64,000 nt of DNA, from positions 809,590 to 873,589 of the forward strand of contig RPFO01000132.1 of assembly GCA_009746045.1 (NCBI GenBank), in the 5' to 3' direction. The notes below the pieces were generated by a model. That model was not told where the DNA came from, ran no database searches, and saw nothing but the letters and a program-made list of their open reading frames with translations. Shown here one piece after another: positions 39,654 to 47,819 of this stretch; the first letter of the stretch is position 1; each line of letters starts with the position of its first letter. The DNA comes from Mesostigma viride (Eukaryota; Streptophyta; Mesostigmatophyceae; Mesostigmatales; Mesostigmataceae). A program made the position numbers and the translations under genes.

Positions 39654-42035
39654 GGTTACATTGAGAACTTCAGCAGCAAGGTGAAGCCCTTGACCGAGTT
39701 ACTCAAGAAGGGGTGCGTGTGGGCGTGGGGTCCCGCACAGCAACGCGCCATCGAGACAATCAAGCAGGAGCTCACGTCGGCCCCGATTCTGCGCGCCCCT
39801 GACTATGCTTTGCCGTTTGTGTTATATACCGACTGGTCCAAGGTAGGACTGGGTGCGGTCTTGGCGCAAAAGGATGGTGATGGGCGCGAGCACGTTATTG
39901 CTTATGCTAGTCGCAGCAACAACCCAGCGGAGAGCCGGTATTCTTCCTATGAGGGGGAGGCACTGGCTGTGGTGTGGGCCATCAAGCACTTTCGCCCGTA
40001 TTTAGTTGGGCGCGTGTTTACTCTGGTGACAGACCACCAGCCGCTTCAGTGGCTAATGACCAACACCAACCTGACGGGTAAGCTCGCCCGATGGGCCATG
40101 ATTATCCAGGAGTACCACATGACCATTGTGCATCGGGCCGGCAAGGACCATGTCAACGCCGATGTGCTATCCCGATACGCCATGCCTACCACTGTTGACC
40201 ACACTGGAGCCCGGGCCATGGGTGCCGAGGGCTCGTCGGGTTCTGTGGTCTTTGTGAACGCTGCTGGGTATGCGGCCGACGATGAGGAGGAGGCGTGGTG
40301 GCGCAGTGTCGAGTACTCTGTGGCGGACTTCGGCATCAGCGACGACCCGGTGCGGCCGTCGCCATTCACGCCATCCAAAGCTGTGTGCGCTATGGAAGAG
40401 GGTAGGTCTCTGTCCTTTGACATTGATCCTTCTCTGCAGCAGCTGATCGCTGTGCAGGCTCTCTTAGCGCGTAGCTCTCTTGCTGATTGCTACACCGCTG
40501 ATATCTGGCTAGATGGTCGAGTTTTGGAGCAAGTGCAGGGTGCTGTCTTGACTCCTACTCCAGTCGATTGGACTCCTGCTCAGAAGGCGACGGAGTTGAA
40601 CAGGGTGCAGCACAGGGCTGCAACCTATGGTTGGGAAGATGGGGTTTTGTACAAGCTGTTGGGCAAGCGTAGGGTGGTCGTCCCACCGCCTGACAAGCGC
40701 GTTGCTATAGTGCAGGCGTACCACGAGCGGTATGGTCACTTGGGTGGCAATCGCACGCTCAGCCTCGTACGGACCAGCTATTGGTGGAATAACATGCGAC
40801 ACACAGTGGCCCAGGTAGTGGCCAGCTGTGTCCCGTGTGCTCGAACCAAGGCTAACTTTAGCGCAGATCATGGTGCCAAGGAGCTGATGTCGCTTCCCAT
40901 CAAGGGCTTGTTTTATCGCTGGCACGTCGATCTGTGCGGGCCGTTTCAGGAGAGCCCTGACGGCAACCTCTATGTCATGGTATGCGTGGAGAGCTTTAGC
41001 AAATGGGTTGAGTTGATCCCCATTGCTGACAAGCATGCCGCTACCACAGCGAAGCATTTTGCAGACATCATCACCAGGTTTGGGGCTCCCGCGGAGGTAG
41101 TCACGGACCAGGGTGGTGAGTTCAGGGGTGAGTTCCAGGAGTTGCTGGATGGATGTCTTATTGATCACCGTCGCACTTCTCGGGAGCATCCTCAGGCCAA
41201 TGGTTTGGCTGAGAGATTGGTGCAGACCGTCAAGCAGGCGCTGCGCAAGTGGAGCCTGCAGGTGCCGGAGTCGGCCAGGTGGGATCGCGAGTTGGCATGG
41301 ATTGCCATGGGTTATCGCATGTCTCCCCAGGAGTCTCTCGCTACCTTCTCCCCGTATTTCCTTCTGTTCGGGCGTAATCCTCTTTTGCCTACGGAGGCAC
41401 AGGTTGCGCACCCCGAACCCATGGCCTTCGACAACGCTCAGCAATTTTTGGTTGAGGTGCTGGCCAGGGCAGAGACTTTTAAGAAGGTCATGCCCATCGC
41501 GATGAACAACTTGTTCATTGCTCAGCACAGGGACTCCCTGCGTTACGCTCAGCGCCGGGGGGGCGCATACATGGCTCGCCAGCTGCGGTTTAGGCCAGGG
41601 CAGTATGTTTTCCTGCGCACTCAGCTGAAGCACACTTTGGATGTGGAGGCGGGGCCCACCATTTTGCGCATTGTGGCTATCAAACCATCGGGAGTGGCAA
41701 TTTTGGAGGGCGCCGACGGGAGCCGTACGACAGACAACCTCAGCAATCTCAGTCCCTGCTCACTGCCCAATTTGGTCCACGACCTCCAACCGCACACATC
41801 TCGCCGAGTCAAGGACGCCCAGTGTCAGGTTTGTCACCGGGTCGATCAGGCGGAGTCCATGTTATTGTGTGATCAGTGTAACTGTGGTTGGCACATGCAG
41901 TGCTTGCAGCCAGTGGTCACCAGCATTCCGGAGGGGGATTGGTTTTGTCCAGTGTGCACCGCTGCGCAGTTTACCTCCCGCAGCTTGACTGCGGTCACCG
42001 CTGCCCTTGTCTTGGTACGATCGCTGTCTTCGTGA
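39654..42035 (+). CDS. S2 Pol, C-terminal part: RNase H, integrase, PHD finger
   Basis: Continues RT after the insertion. RNase H: LPFVLYTDWSKVGLGAVLAQ, SSYEGEALAVVWAI, VTDHQPLQWL, DVLSRY. Integrase: HHCC zinc region (HERYGHLGG, CVPCARTK), core with Asp in WHVDLCGPF, Asp in VVTDQGGEF and Glu in NGLAERLVQTVK, then a DNA-binding domain. At the C-terminus is a C4HC3 PHD finger (41823-41964): CQVC, CDQC, GWHMQC, FCPVC with correct spacing and the Trp before the last Cys pair. Chromoviruses carry a chromodomain in this place. PHD fingers bind histone H3 tails, so a role in choosing insertion sites is a reasonable inference. Confidence 0.92.
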   Translation, partial: GYIENFSSKVKPLTELLKKGCVWAWGPAQQRAIETIKQELTSAPILRAPDYALPFVLYTDWSKVGLGAVLAQKDGDGREHVIAYASRSNNPAESRYSSYEGEALAVVWAIKHFRPYLVGRVFTLVTDHQPLQWLMTNTNLTGKLARWAMIIQEYHMTIVHRAGKDHVNADVLSRYAMPTTVDHTGARAMGAEGSSGSVVFVNAAGYAADDEEEAWWRSVEYSVADFGISDDPVRPSPFTPSKAVCAMEEGRSLSFDIDPSLQQLIAVQALLARSSLADCYTADIWLDGRVLEQVQGAVLTPTPVDWTPAQKATELNRVQHRAATYGWEDGVLYKLLGKRRVVVPPPDKRVAIVQAYHERYGHLGGNRTLSLVRTSYWWNNMRHTVAQVVASCVPCARTKANFSADHGAKELMSLPIKGLFYRWHVDLCGPFQESPDGNLYVMVCVESFSKWVELIPIADKHAATTAKHFADIITRFGAPAEVVTDQGGEFRGEFQELLDGCLIDHRRTSREHPQANGLAERLVQTVKQALRKWSLQVPESARWDRELAWIAMGYRMSPQESLATFSPYFLLFGRNPLLPTEAQVAHPEPMAFDNAQQFLVEVLARAETFKKVMPIAMNNLFIAQHRDSLRYAQRRGGAYMARQLRFRPGQYVFLRTQLKHTLDVEAGPTILRIVAIKPSGVAILEGADGSRTTDNLSNLSPCSLPNLVHDLQPHTSRRVKDAQCQVCHRVDQAESMLLCDQCNCGWHMQCLQPVVTSIPEGDWFCPVCTAAQFTSRSLTAVTAALVLVRSLSS

Positions 42036-42062
42036 TGGGGCCGGTCGCCAGCGAGGGGGGGA
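42036..42062 (+). other. Purine tract of S2
   Basis: GCGAGGGGGGGA (42051-42062) ends exactly where B1 begins, in the position of a plus-strand primer. Confidence 0.75.
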
Positions 42063-42204
42063 ATCATGGGACAGGTCCTCGCCCACCCCACAGGGCATGC
42101 AGTTAAGGCAGGCACATCAGCTCAGCTCATTTGGGTTTTACCAAATTAAGCTGAGTGGCCAGCCGCCATGGTGGCGCCGGAGATTGTGGCACGCAGACGC
42201 GACA
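42063..42204 (+). repeat. S2 repeat B1
   Basis: 142 bp, repeated exactly in length as B2. Ends GCGACA, followed by GC and the TGTC start of A2; same palindromic junction as in S1. Confidence 0.92.
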
Positions 42205-42206
42205 GC

Positions 42207-43343
42207 TGTCACGGACGCGCGCTATGTCATCCGGGCGCCCACTATGCACAAGACCGGTGACGTGCGCAAGGAATTTGTCTTCTACGCATTTTCGACAAAG
42301 GCTAGTGACCGGGGGGGACACTAGCACTTGCAGCATAAGAGCGGACGAAAGTGTACGTGCACGCGCGCCGGGCCAGGCACAGCTGGGCGCGCAGCACTGA
42401 CTTGAGCGGACGGCAGCACAAGTGTGCAGCGTCGAGAGGATCATACGCGTGTTAGTGGACAGCTGGAGCTGAAGCTGGACTGCTGGACTTCAACAGCGCC
42501 GAGGCTATTGACAGGCCAGGTGTCTTTGTGGTGTAGAATAGCGGGTCAACGTTATGAGGACTGGACAGAAAATGGAAAAGGACAATTTGCGGTGCGGAGC
42601 CAGATCGCTGGAATGAATGCGAAATCGCTGGCAGCCCTAAAAAGGGATTTCTTCTAGAAAGGAACGATTAGACGCAATGTTTGCTGGGCCACTCACACGC
42701 AAGGTGTGAGCGTGCAGATTGTCTGAAGGATATTATGCTTCGACCTTGCTGGACGTGACTCAATGTCGGACATTCCCAGGGACAGAAATGCCGGAGCCTC
42801 TAGGAGATGAGATCGGCAACAGGGTAGCAATTTAGATTTGTCGGGATGCCTTCCTGCTTTTGTTGGCATGTGTGGTAGAAAGCCAGGACGGCAACTGGAA
42901 TGCGGTTTCTATTTGCATGGTTCAGGCAGCAAGATAGTTTTGGCATTCCTGGCTGGACTGACAAGTGTGGCGTGTGTCATGCGTGTGGCATGACGAATGG
43001 TTTGGTTCATAGTCGAAGAGGACTCTCACGCAGCGTGTAGTCTCTTCGAGTCTCTCGTTAGTGGCCTTCGTGTTTCTCCCTTTCCTTGGGAGCAAGGCCG
43101 GTAGCATGTCATGGAGCGCTGCCTAACTGCGGGCTCGTGAGCATGGAGTGCATCGATATTGAGACTATCAACGTGTTGTAATTGTATAAACTTTCTCAAT
43201 AAACTCCGCATGTGCGGCTTCATCATCAGACTGTGCAAAGTATGTGTTTTGAAAGCATTATTCTATAGCAGGGGAGGCAATAAGGTGGTTATCAGGCACG
43301 AGGGACAGTTCCTTGTCCTCGGCTGAGAGCCCTCCTTTCTTTA
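42207..43343 (+). repeat. S2 repeat A2
   Basis: 1137 bp, nearly identical to A1 (25353-26490). AATAAA at 43198-43203. Confidence 0.92.
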
Positions 43344-43485
43344 ATCATGGGACAGGTCCTCGCCCACCCCACAGGGCATGCAGTTAAGGCAGGCACATCA
43401 GCTCAGCTCATTTGGGTTTTACCAAATTAAGCTGAGTGGCCAGCCGCCATGGTGGCGCCGGAGATTGTGGCACGCAGACGCGACA
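43344..43485 (+). repeat. S2 repeat B2
   Basis: 142 bp copy of B1. Its end, GCGACA, is the right end of S2, directly followed by the duplication AGAT (43486-43489). Confidence 0.92.
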
Positions 43486-43534
43486 AGATTGGTTGACGGA
43501 AGTGATAACTGTTTGGTTTCGTCAAGATGATGTG

Positions 43535-44169
43535 TGTCAGAATGTTTGGTACTTTTTCTGCTGTTCGTCTTACCGGCAATATTTTCAGTTCATTTTGACA
43601 AAGTCCGATGTAGTATAAATCGGCATTAAATATATTTCCATCGGTGTTTGCTGACATCCGTACCGTACCTAGTGGTACTGTAGCCGCCTGACAAAATTTG
43701 CCTGGATCCGCGCTTTGCGCCGACCCTATGTCCACTAAGTGCTGCCCTGGAGGCGCAATGTCTTTGTACTTGCATACTAGTGACCCGACGCATCATTTTA
43801 GTGTTGATGTAAGCCACCCACCTGTGTGTGGCGGCTGGATGCACTCTAACTTATACCGTAGATCATTTCCAGATCGACGGATACTGTGACAGTGTGTTTT
43901 TCCACTTAATGTTGCCCCTGCAAATTTCATGGCTACCGAGTTGGTCGGCTGAGCCACAGTCTCATTAAGGCGTGACAGCCTAGTTGGCTGGTTGTTATTA
44001 ATGCCGAGTTGGCATCTGTTTATTGCCTAGTTGGCATCTTGCCTAGTTGGCCTCTGTTTACCCAAACACCTAGTTGGTGTCACCTCTTATTATTAATACA
44101 AACGAGACTGATTACAAAGGTCCAAGATCTTCCTCCAATACGCACACTTTTTATATGCAGTTTTCAACA
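43535..44169 (+). repeat. 5' LTR of gag-only copia
   Basis: Starts TGTCAGAATG, ends TTCAACA. Contains five or so copies of a CTAGTTGGC-type short repeat near 44015-44085. Confidence 0.93.
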
Positions 44170-44178
44170 TGGTATCGG

Positions 44179-44606
44179 GATGACGAGTTACCTTTGTATT
44201 CGGTTTCTCGAGACCTCCCGGTTCTGCCACGACTCTCACGAGTCAGCCATTTCGTCACATCCGAATAGGTGGGGCTTTTCATCCCATCCCGCATCCGGAC
44301 CAGTTTGTCGAGGTTTACTTTTCAGCTGTTGAGTTCGGGGGCCTAGCCACACGCGTCGTATATAAAGGCAACCGTTTCATCTATCGAGACGTCGTCAACT
44401 ATCTCTACACGAAGACTGAGCGCCTCCTTACCCGCCAGCGGAATCAGCCTGATCCGGAATACCCAATCTTTGTTACCTTTGTCGATTCATCTTTTGGAGT
44501 CCGTTCCTATGATGCCGAAATTTGGCGCACTGTAAACGACATGCTTTACGACTGGCAATTGGTTCGGACTGCCACAGTGGAACATTATACACCAATTAGT
44601 GCGTAG
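44179..44606 (+). other. Open frame without ATG upstream of gag
   Basis: About 142 codons, open between the primer site and a TAG at 44604-44606, in the same frame as gag (44649). It has no early ATG. Composition is protein-like (VEVYFSAVEFGGLATRVVYK, FIYRDVVNYLYTKTERLL, IFVTFVDSSFGVRSYDAEIW). I do not recognise it; it could be a captured piece or an old N-terminal extension. Confidence 0.4.
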
Positions 44607-44648
44607 CTTTTTCACAGTACGCCAGCTTTCTTCTCAATCGTCTTTTCA

Positions 44649-45533
44649 ATGGCCGCTCCAGCTGTCGTTCGAGGCATCAAGGAGGGTACAGTGTTGGGTG
44701 CACTGAAGCATTTGTCTTTTGATGGCGAGAGACTGAACGATTTCCCTGTTTTTAAACTCAAGGTCGAGGGGACCCTGAGGGCCATTGGATATGAGGATGC
44801 CCTGAAGGGCACAGGCGTCATCAACGAGCAGCAACAGCGCCTCGGCTATGCATCTCTTTTGTCAGCTGTAAACGGGACTGCAGCTCTGCACGCAGCCCTG
44901 GCTCCAAACGGTTTACTTCACGAAGCGTGGGCAATTCTGGTTGATGTATATGGCCATGATCAGACCACCTCTACACACCAGGCGACGACGCTCGAGGAGC
45001 TGCTGGCAACTGAAAAGGTGCCAGTAGAGAAGGTGGCAGCCCACCTCAACGAGATGGAGCGGAAGTATCTCGAATACAACAAGCTGAGCAGTAACAAGCT
45101 TCACGATTCTATCCTGGTGACAAGCCACCGCAGACGCCTTCCAGCGCTATACGGCCCTGTCCTGGCAGCCTATAACCTTCCAGTAGACATCTCATGGAAG
45201 GATTACAAGGCAGCAGTGCTCAAGGCTGACGATCATCTGCGGGTCAACCGTAACGGTGCAGCATCTTCGTCCAGCACCACCAGCGGTACCGTCTACACCA
45301 CCCAGGTCGCCTGTCCTCACTGCCAAGAGGACCTGGATGAGACTGTCTTTCACACCGCAGGTCCGAAGGTCAAGACCTGTTCACACTGCCGTCGCACCGG
45401 GCATACCAAGGAGCGGTGCTGGGCTCTCCACCCTGAACTGAAGCGGGCCAAGAGTGTGGCCAACGCCACCCTGGATCTCCAGAAGATGAACCTGGATCAG
45501 GAGCCTGAGCTCCCCCCTGGTTTTGTTTTTTGA
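44649..45533 (+). CDS. Copia-type Gag
   Basis: 294 codons from an ATG at 44649. Copia-type Gag: LSFDGERLNDFPVFKLKVEG, EAWAILVDVYG, LEELLATEKVPVEKVAAHLN, and a CCHC knuckle (CSHCRRTGHTKERC, about 45382-45423) followed by WALHPELKRA, which resembles WEKHPELKQE after the copia-A knuckle. A second Cys pair (CPHC) lies 22 residues before the knuckle. It stops 40 bp before the right LTR, after which only a purine-rich stretch remains. An intact Gag without enzymes suggests that it is mobilised in trans. Confidence 0.9.
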   Translation: MAAPAVVRGIKEGTVLGALKHLSFDGERLNDFPVFKLKVEGTLRAIGYEDALKGTGVINEQQQRLGYASLLSAVNGTAALHAALAPNGLLHEAWAILVDVYGHDQTTSTHQATTLEELLATEKVPVEKVAAHLNEMERKYLEYNKLSSNKLHDSILVTSHRRRLPALYGPVLAAYNLPVDISWKDYKAAVLKADDHLRVNRNGAASSSSTTSGTVYTTQVACPHCQEDLDETVFHTAGPKVKTCSHCRRTGHTKERCWALHPELKRAKSVANATLDLQKMNLDQEPELPPGFVF

Positions 45534-45573
45534 GCAGTTCCTTCCTGCAGCCCCGCCTCACAGCATGGGGGTG

Positions 45574-46208
45574 TGTCAGAATGTTTGGTACTTTTTCTGC
45601 TGTTCGTCTTACCGGCAATATTTTCAGTTCATTTTGACAAAGTCCGATGTAGTATAAATCGGCATTAAATATATTTCCATCGGTGTTTGCTGACATCCGT
45701 ACCGTACCTAGTGGTACTGTAGCCGCCTGACAAAATTTGCCTGGATCCGCGCTTCGCGCCGACCCTATGTCCACTAAGTGCTGCCCTGGAGGCGCAATGT
45801 CTTTGTACTTGCATACTAGTGACCCGACGCATCATTTTAGTGTTGATGTAAGCCACCCACCTGTGTGTGGCGGCTGGATGCACTCTAACTTATACCGTAG
45901 ATCATTTCCAGATCGACGGATACTGTGACCGTGTGTTTTTCCACTTAATGTTGCCCCTGCAAATTTCATGGCTACCGAGTTGGTCGGCTGAGCCACAGTC
46001 TCATTAAGGCGTGACAGCCTAGTTGGCTGGTTGTTATTAATGCCGAGTTGGCATCTGTTTATTGCCTAGTTGGCATCTTGCCTAGTTGGCCTCTGTTTAC
46101 CCAAACACCTAGTTGGTGTCACCTCTTATTATTAATACAAACGAGACTGATTACAAAGGTCCAAGATCTTCCTCCAATACGCACACTTTTTATATGCAGT
46201 TTTCAACA
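45574..46208 (+). repeat. 3' LTR of gag-only copia
   Basis: 635 bp, nearly identical to 43535-44169, preceded by GCATGGGGGTG. Confidence 0.93.
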
Positions 46209-46213
46209 ATGTG

Positions 46214-46692
46214 TGTATTCTGGGCGAGACTCGGGAAGGAACCCGGTCGTCGTTGGCCAGTGAGCCATAGCTGGGGTAAGCGGGATAGGTAGACAGGATA
46301 GGGGGCGCTAAAGGGCACTGCCAGCCGTAAGCCAAGCGGAGCAGTGTGGCGTCACCCGAGGCCTGCTAGGTTATCAAGAACCGCTTAGCCTTATTTGGAC
46401 AGTGACGCACAAGTACGACATTATACGACTAGACAACACTTGTATTCTTGTCGATGTCTTTTGAAATTAAATGTGAATGGTTTGGTTGCTTTCCAAATAT
46501 ATAAAGCATCATGGTTTTATTCTACACCTGGCTGGCTACGGAATTGCCTGTCATGAGGTCGGCGGCCAAGTATGTCCGTGACCTGCATCTCACAGGATTT
46601 TAAATATAGTGGATCACACACAAGAGTACTCTATTGCTATGGATATGCCTTCCAAGTGATAGGCTAGGATATAATGGCACGCAAACGCGACA
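46214..46692 (+). repeat. S1 repeat A2 last segment and B2
   Basis: A2 ends at 46603 and is joined directly to B2 (46604-46692). Matches 23945-24336 and 24649-24737. Followed by the duplication GGTG. Confidence 0.9.
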
Positions 46693-46969
46693 GGTGGCCG
46701 CTGGGTGCTGCGCTCGTGGGTCACCCGGAGCCAGGCGGTCGTATGCTGAGTTGGGGAGGGCGATCGCCTCCCCTGCGACCCCGAAGGAAGACCGACCGGT
46801 CCGTGCGGTGCCCTGGCCCTGCCCAGCCATTGGCGAGGCATGGCCGAAGGGGCTAGCCCCAAGGGGTCCAGGCGCATGATAGGACGCCCGATTCGCAGCG
46901 CGGCGAGACCGCGATCGGCTATCATACAAGGGTGGCGCCGGGGCGCTGCTGGGCCAAGTGGCCAATGTA
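46693..46969 (-). pseudogene. Family C Gag, middle part
   Basis: Minus-strand continuation of the Gag frame between the two insertions: Ser/Arg/Pro-rich (YDSRSRSRRAANRASYH...). It joins 47452-47819 across the MITE when one TA is removed, and 22270-23296 across S1 when one GGTG is removed, in frame both times. Confidence 0.85.
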
Positions 46970-47449
46970 CACTACAATACGGTTCGTAGGAGACGCGAAA
47001 TGAGTGAGAATGTTACCCGAGCGGTAACGAGGATTCGCACCGTTGATTTTAACATATGTTTCTTTTTTTGCGCCATTTGGCGAGCATCGACTGGAGCCTG
47101 AACCTAGCGGGGGGAATCGTGCGGGGGAATCTTGCGGGGGAATCTTGCGGGGAAAAATTCCGAACGTGAATTTAGCGAAGTCCTACTACATTTTGCTTGG
47201 GTACACGGTACTACAGTTTCGTCACTGAAAATTTTCTGTAGTTGCGTTGGTGTTTCGTACGTTCCGCTGAAATTTTCGTGTTCAGTACCCAGATCACAAT
47301 TTGATCCGGGCGCAAAATGATTGGCTGTAAGGTACGAACCAAAAACGAAATTTTAGTATCTAAGTTCCGCAGCGCTTGCTGAATTTGCCCCGGAAGCCCG
47401 GGGGCACTTTCCCCGCTGAAAAAGGTGTCCGCGGAAGCGTATTGTAGTG
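46970..47449. mobile_element. 480-bp MITE in family C gag
   Basis: Terminal inverted repeats CACTACAATACG and CGTATTGTAGTG, flanked by TA on both sides (46968-46969 and 47450-47451). The CACTA ends suggest the CACTA superfamily; the TA flank would also fit Tc1/mariner. No coding capacity. G-rich short repeats GGGGGAATC lie near 47110-47150. Confidence 0.82.
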
Positions 47450-47451
47450 TA

Positions 47452-47819
47452 GGTTGCGGCAGCACCGTAGGCAGGGCCCCACTCCTACCGTAGTGCAGGG
47501 TAACATTATTCCCCTGCGCCCCCGCGCCGGCTCCTACACCAAGGGCCGGACCCGCCGACAATCCCGCGATGGATGTTCCACTTGGTGGTCCATTAAGGGG
47601 ATTCGCTACGGGGCTATCAGGTGGTGCGCCGGCAGCCGCCGATGAATTCCCTCCCAAACGTGGGGTTTGTGCTGGGGATGACCCCCTAGAGCCACGCTCA
47701 CTACTCGGTCGTGAGTGATTTTGGGTAGCTCTCTCTGCCGCCTCGAGTGCTGCCACGAGGGAAGGGGCAGGAGAGAAGCGATGGGCCTCTCGTCGCCCTC
47801 GCTCAATACCGTCAGCCAT
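47452..47819 (-). pseudogene. Family C Gag, N-terminal part
   Basis: Starts at the ATG at 47819 (MADGIERGRREAHRF). Ala/Ser/Pro/Gly-rich, with a helical stretch (LVAALEAAERATQ). Continues at 46969 after the MITE. Confidence 0.8.

Larger units (their letters stand above)
25353..43485 (+). mobile_element. Element S2: Ty3-type retrotransposon with DNA methyltransferase and split repeats
   Basis: Flanked by AGAT (25349-25352 and 43486-43489), inserted in S1 repeat A2. Order: A1 (25353-26490), gag, pol, purine tract, B1 (42063-42204), GC, A2 (42207-43343), B2 (43344-43485). About 10.7 kb without the nested 7.4-kb DNA transposon (32251-39651). The A copies differ by only a few bases, so the insertion is young. 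Pol combines protease, cytosine-5 methyltransferase, RT, RNase H, DDE integrase and PHD finger. Confidence 0.92.
43535..46208 (+). mobile_element. Gag-only copia retrotransposon
   Basis: 2674 bp, flanked by ATGTG (43530-43534 and 46209-46213), inserted in S1 repeat A2. LTRs of 635 bp each, with only a couple of differences seen (for example near 43715 and 43888). Primer site TGGTATCGGG at 44170, matching the initiator-Met-tRNA type. It codes for Gag only. Confidence 0.93.
23297..46692 (+). mobile_element. Element S1: non-autonomous split-repeat retroelement (host of S2 and gag-only copia)
   Basis: S1 is defined by the 4-bp duplication GGTG (23293-23296 and 46693-46696) in the family C gag. 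Its own sequence is about 2.6 kb; the remainder is later insertions. Order: A1 (23297-24336), internal (24337-24648), B1 (24649-24737), GC, A2 (24740-25352, 43490-43534, 46214-46603), B2 (46604-46692). B1 and B2 are both 89 bp; A1 is 1040 bp and A2 about 1048 bp. The internal region is only 312 bp, codes for nothing, and ends in a purine tract directly before B1. Ends are TGTCACG...GCGACA. Confidence 0.9.

Noticed and set aside
40509-41633. 374-codon minus-strand frame
   Set aside because: Antisense of the S2 integrase, which has clear motifs on the plus strand.
23297-46692. DIRS/Ngaro tyrosine-recombinase element
   Set aside because: The split repeats suggested it, but no tyrosine-recombinase motif was found, the integrase is DDE type, and 4-bp TSDs are present.
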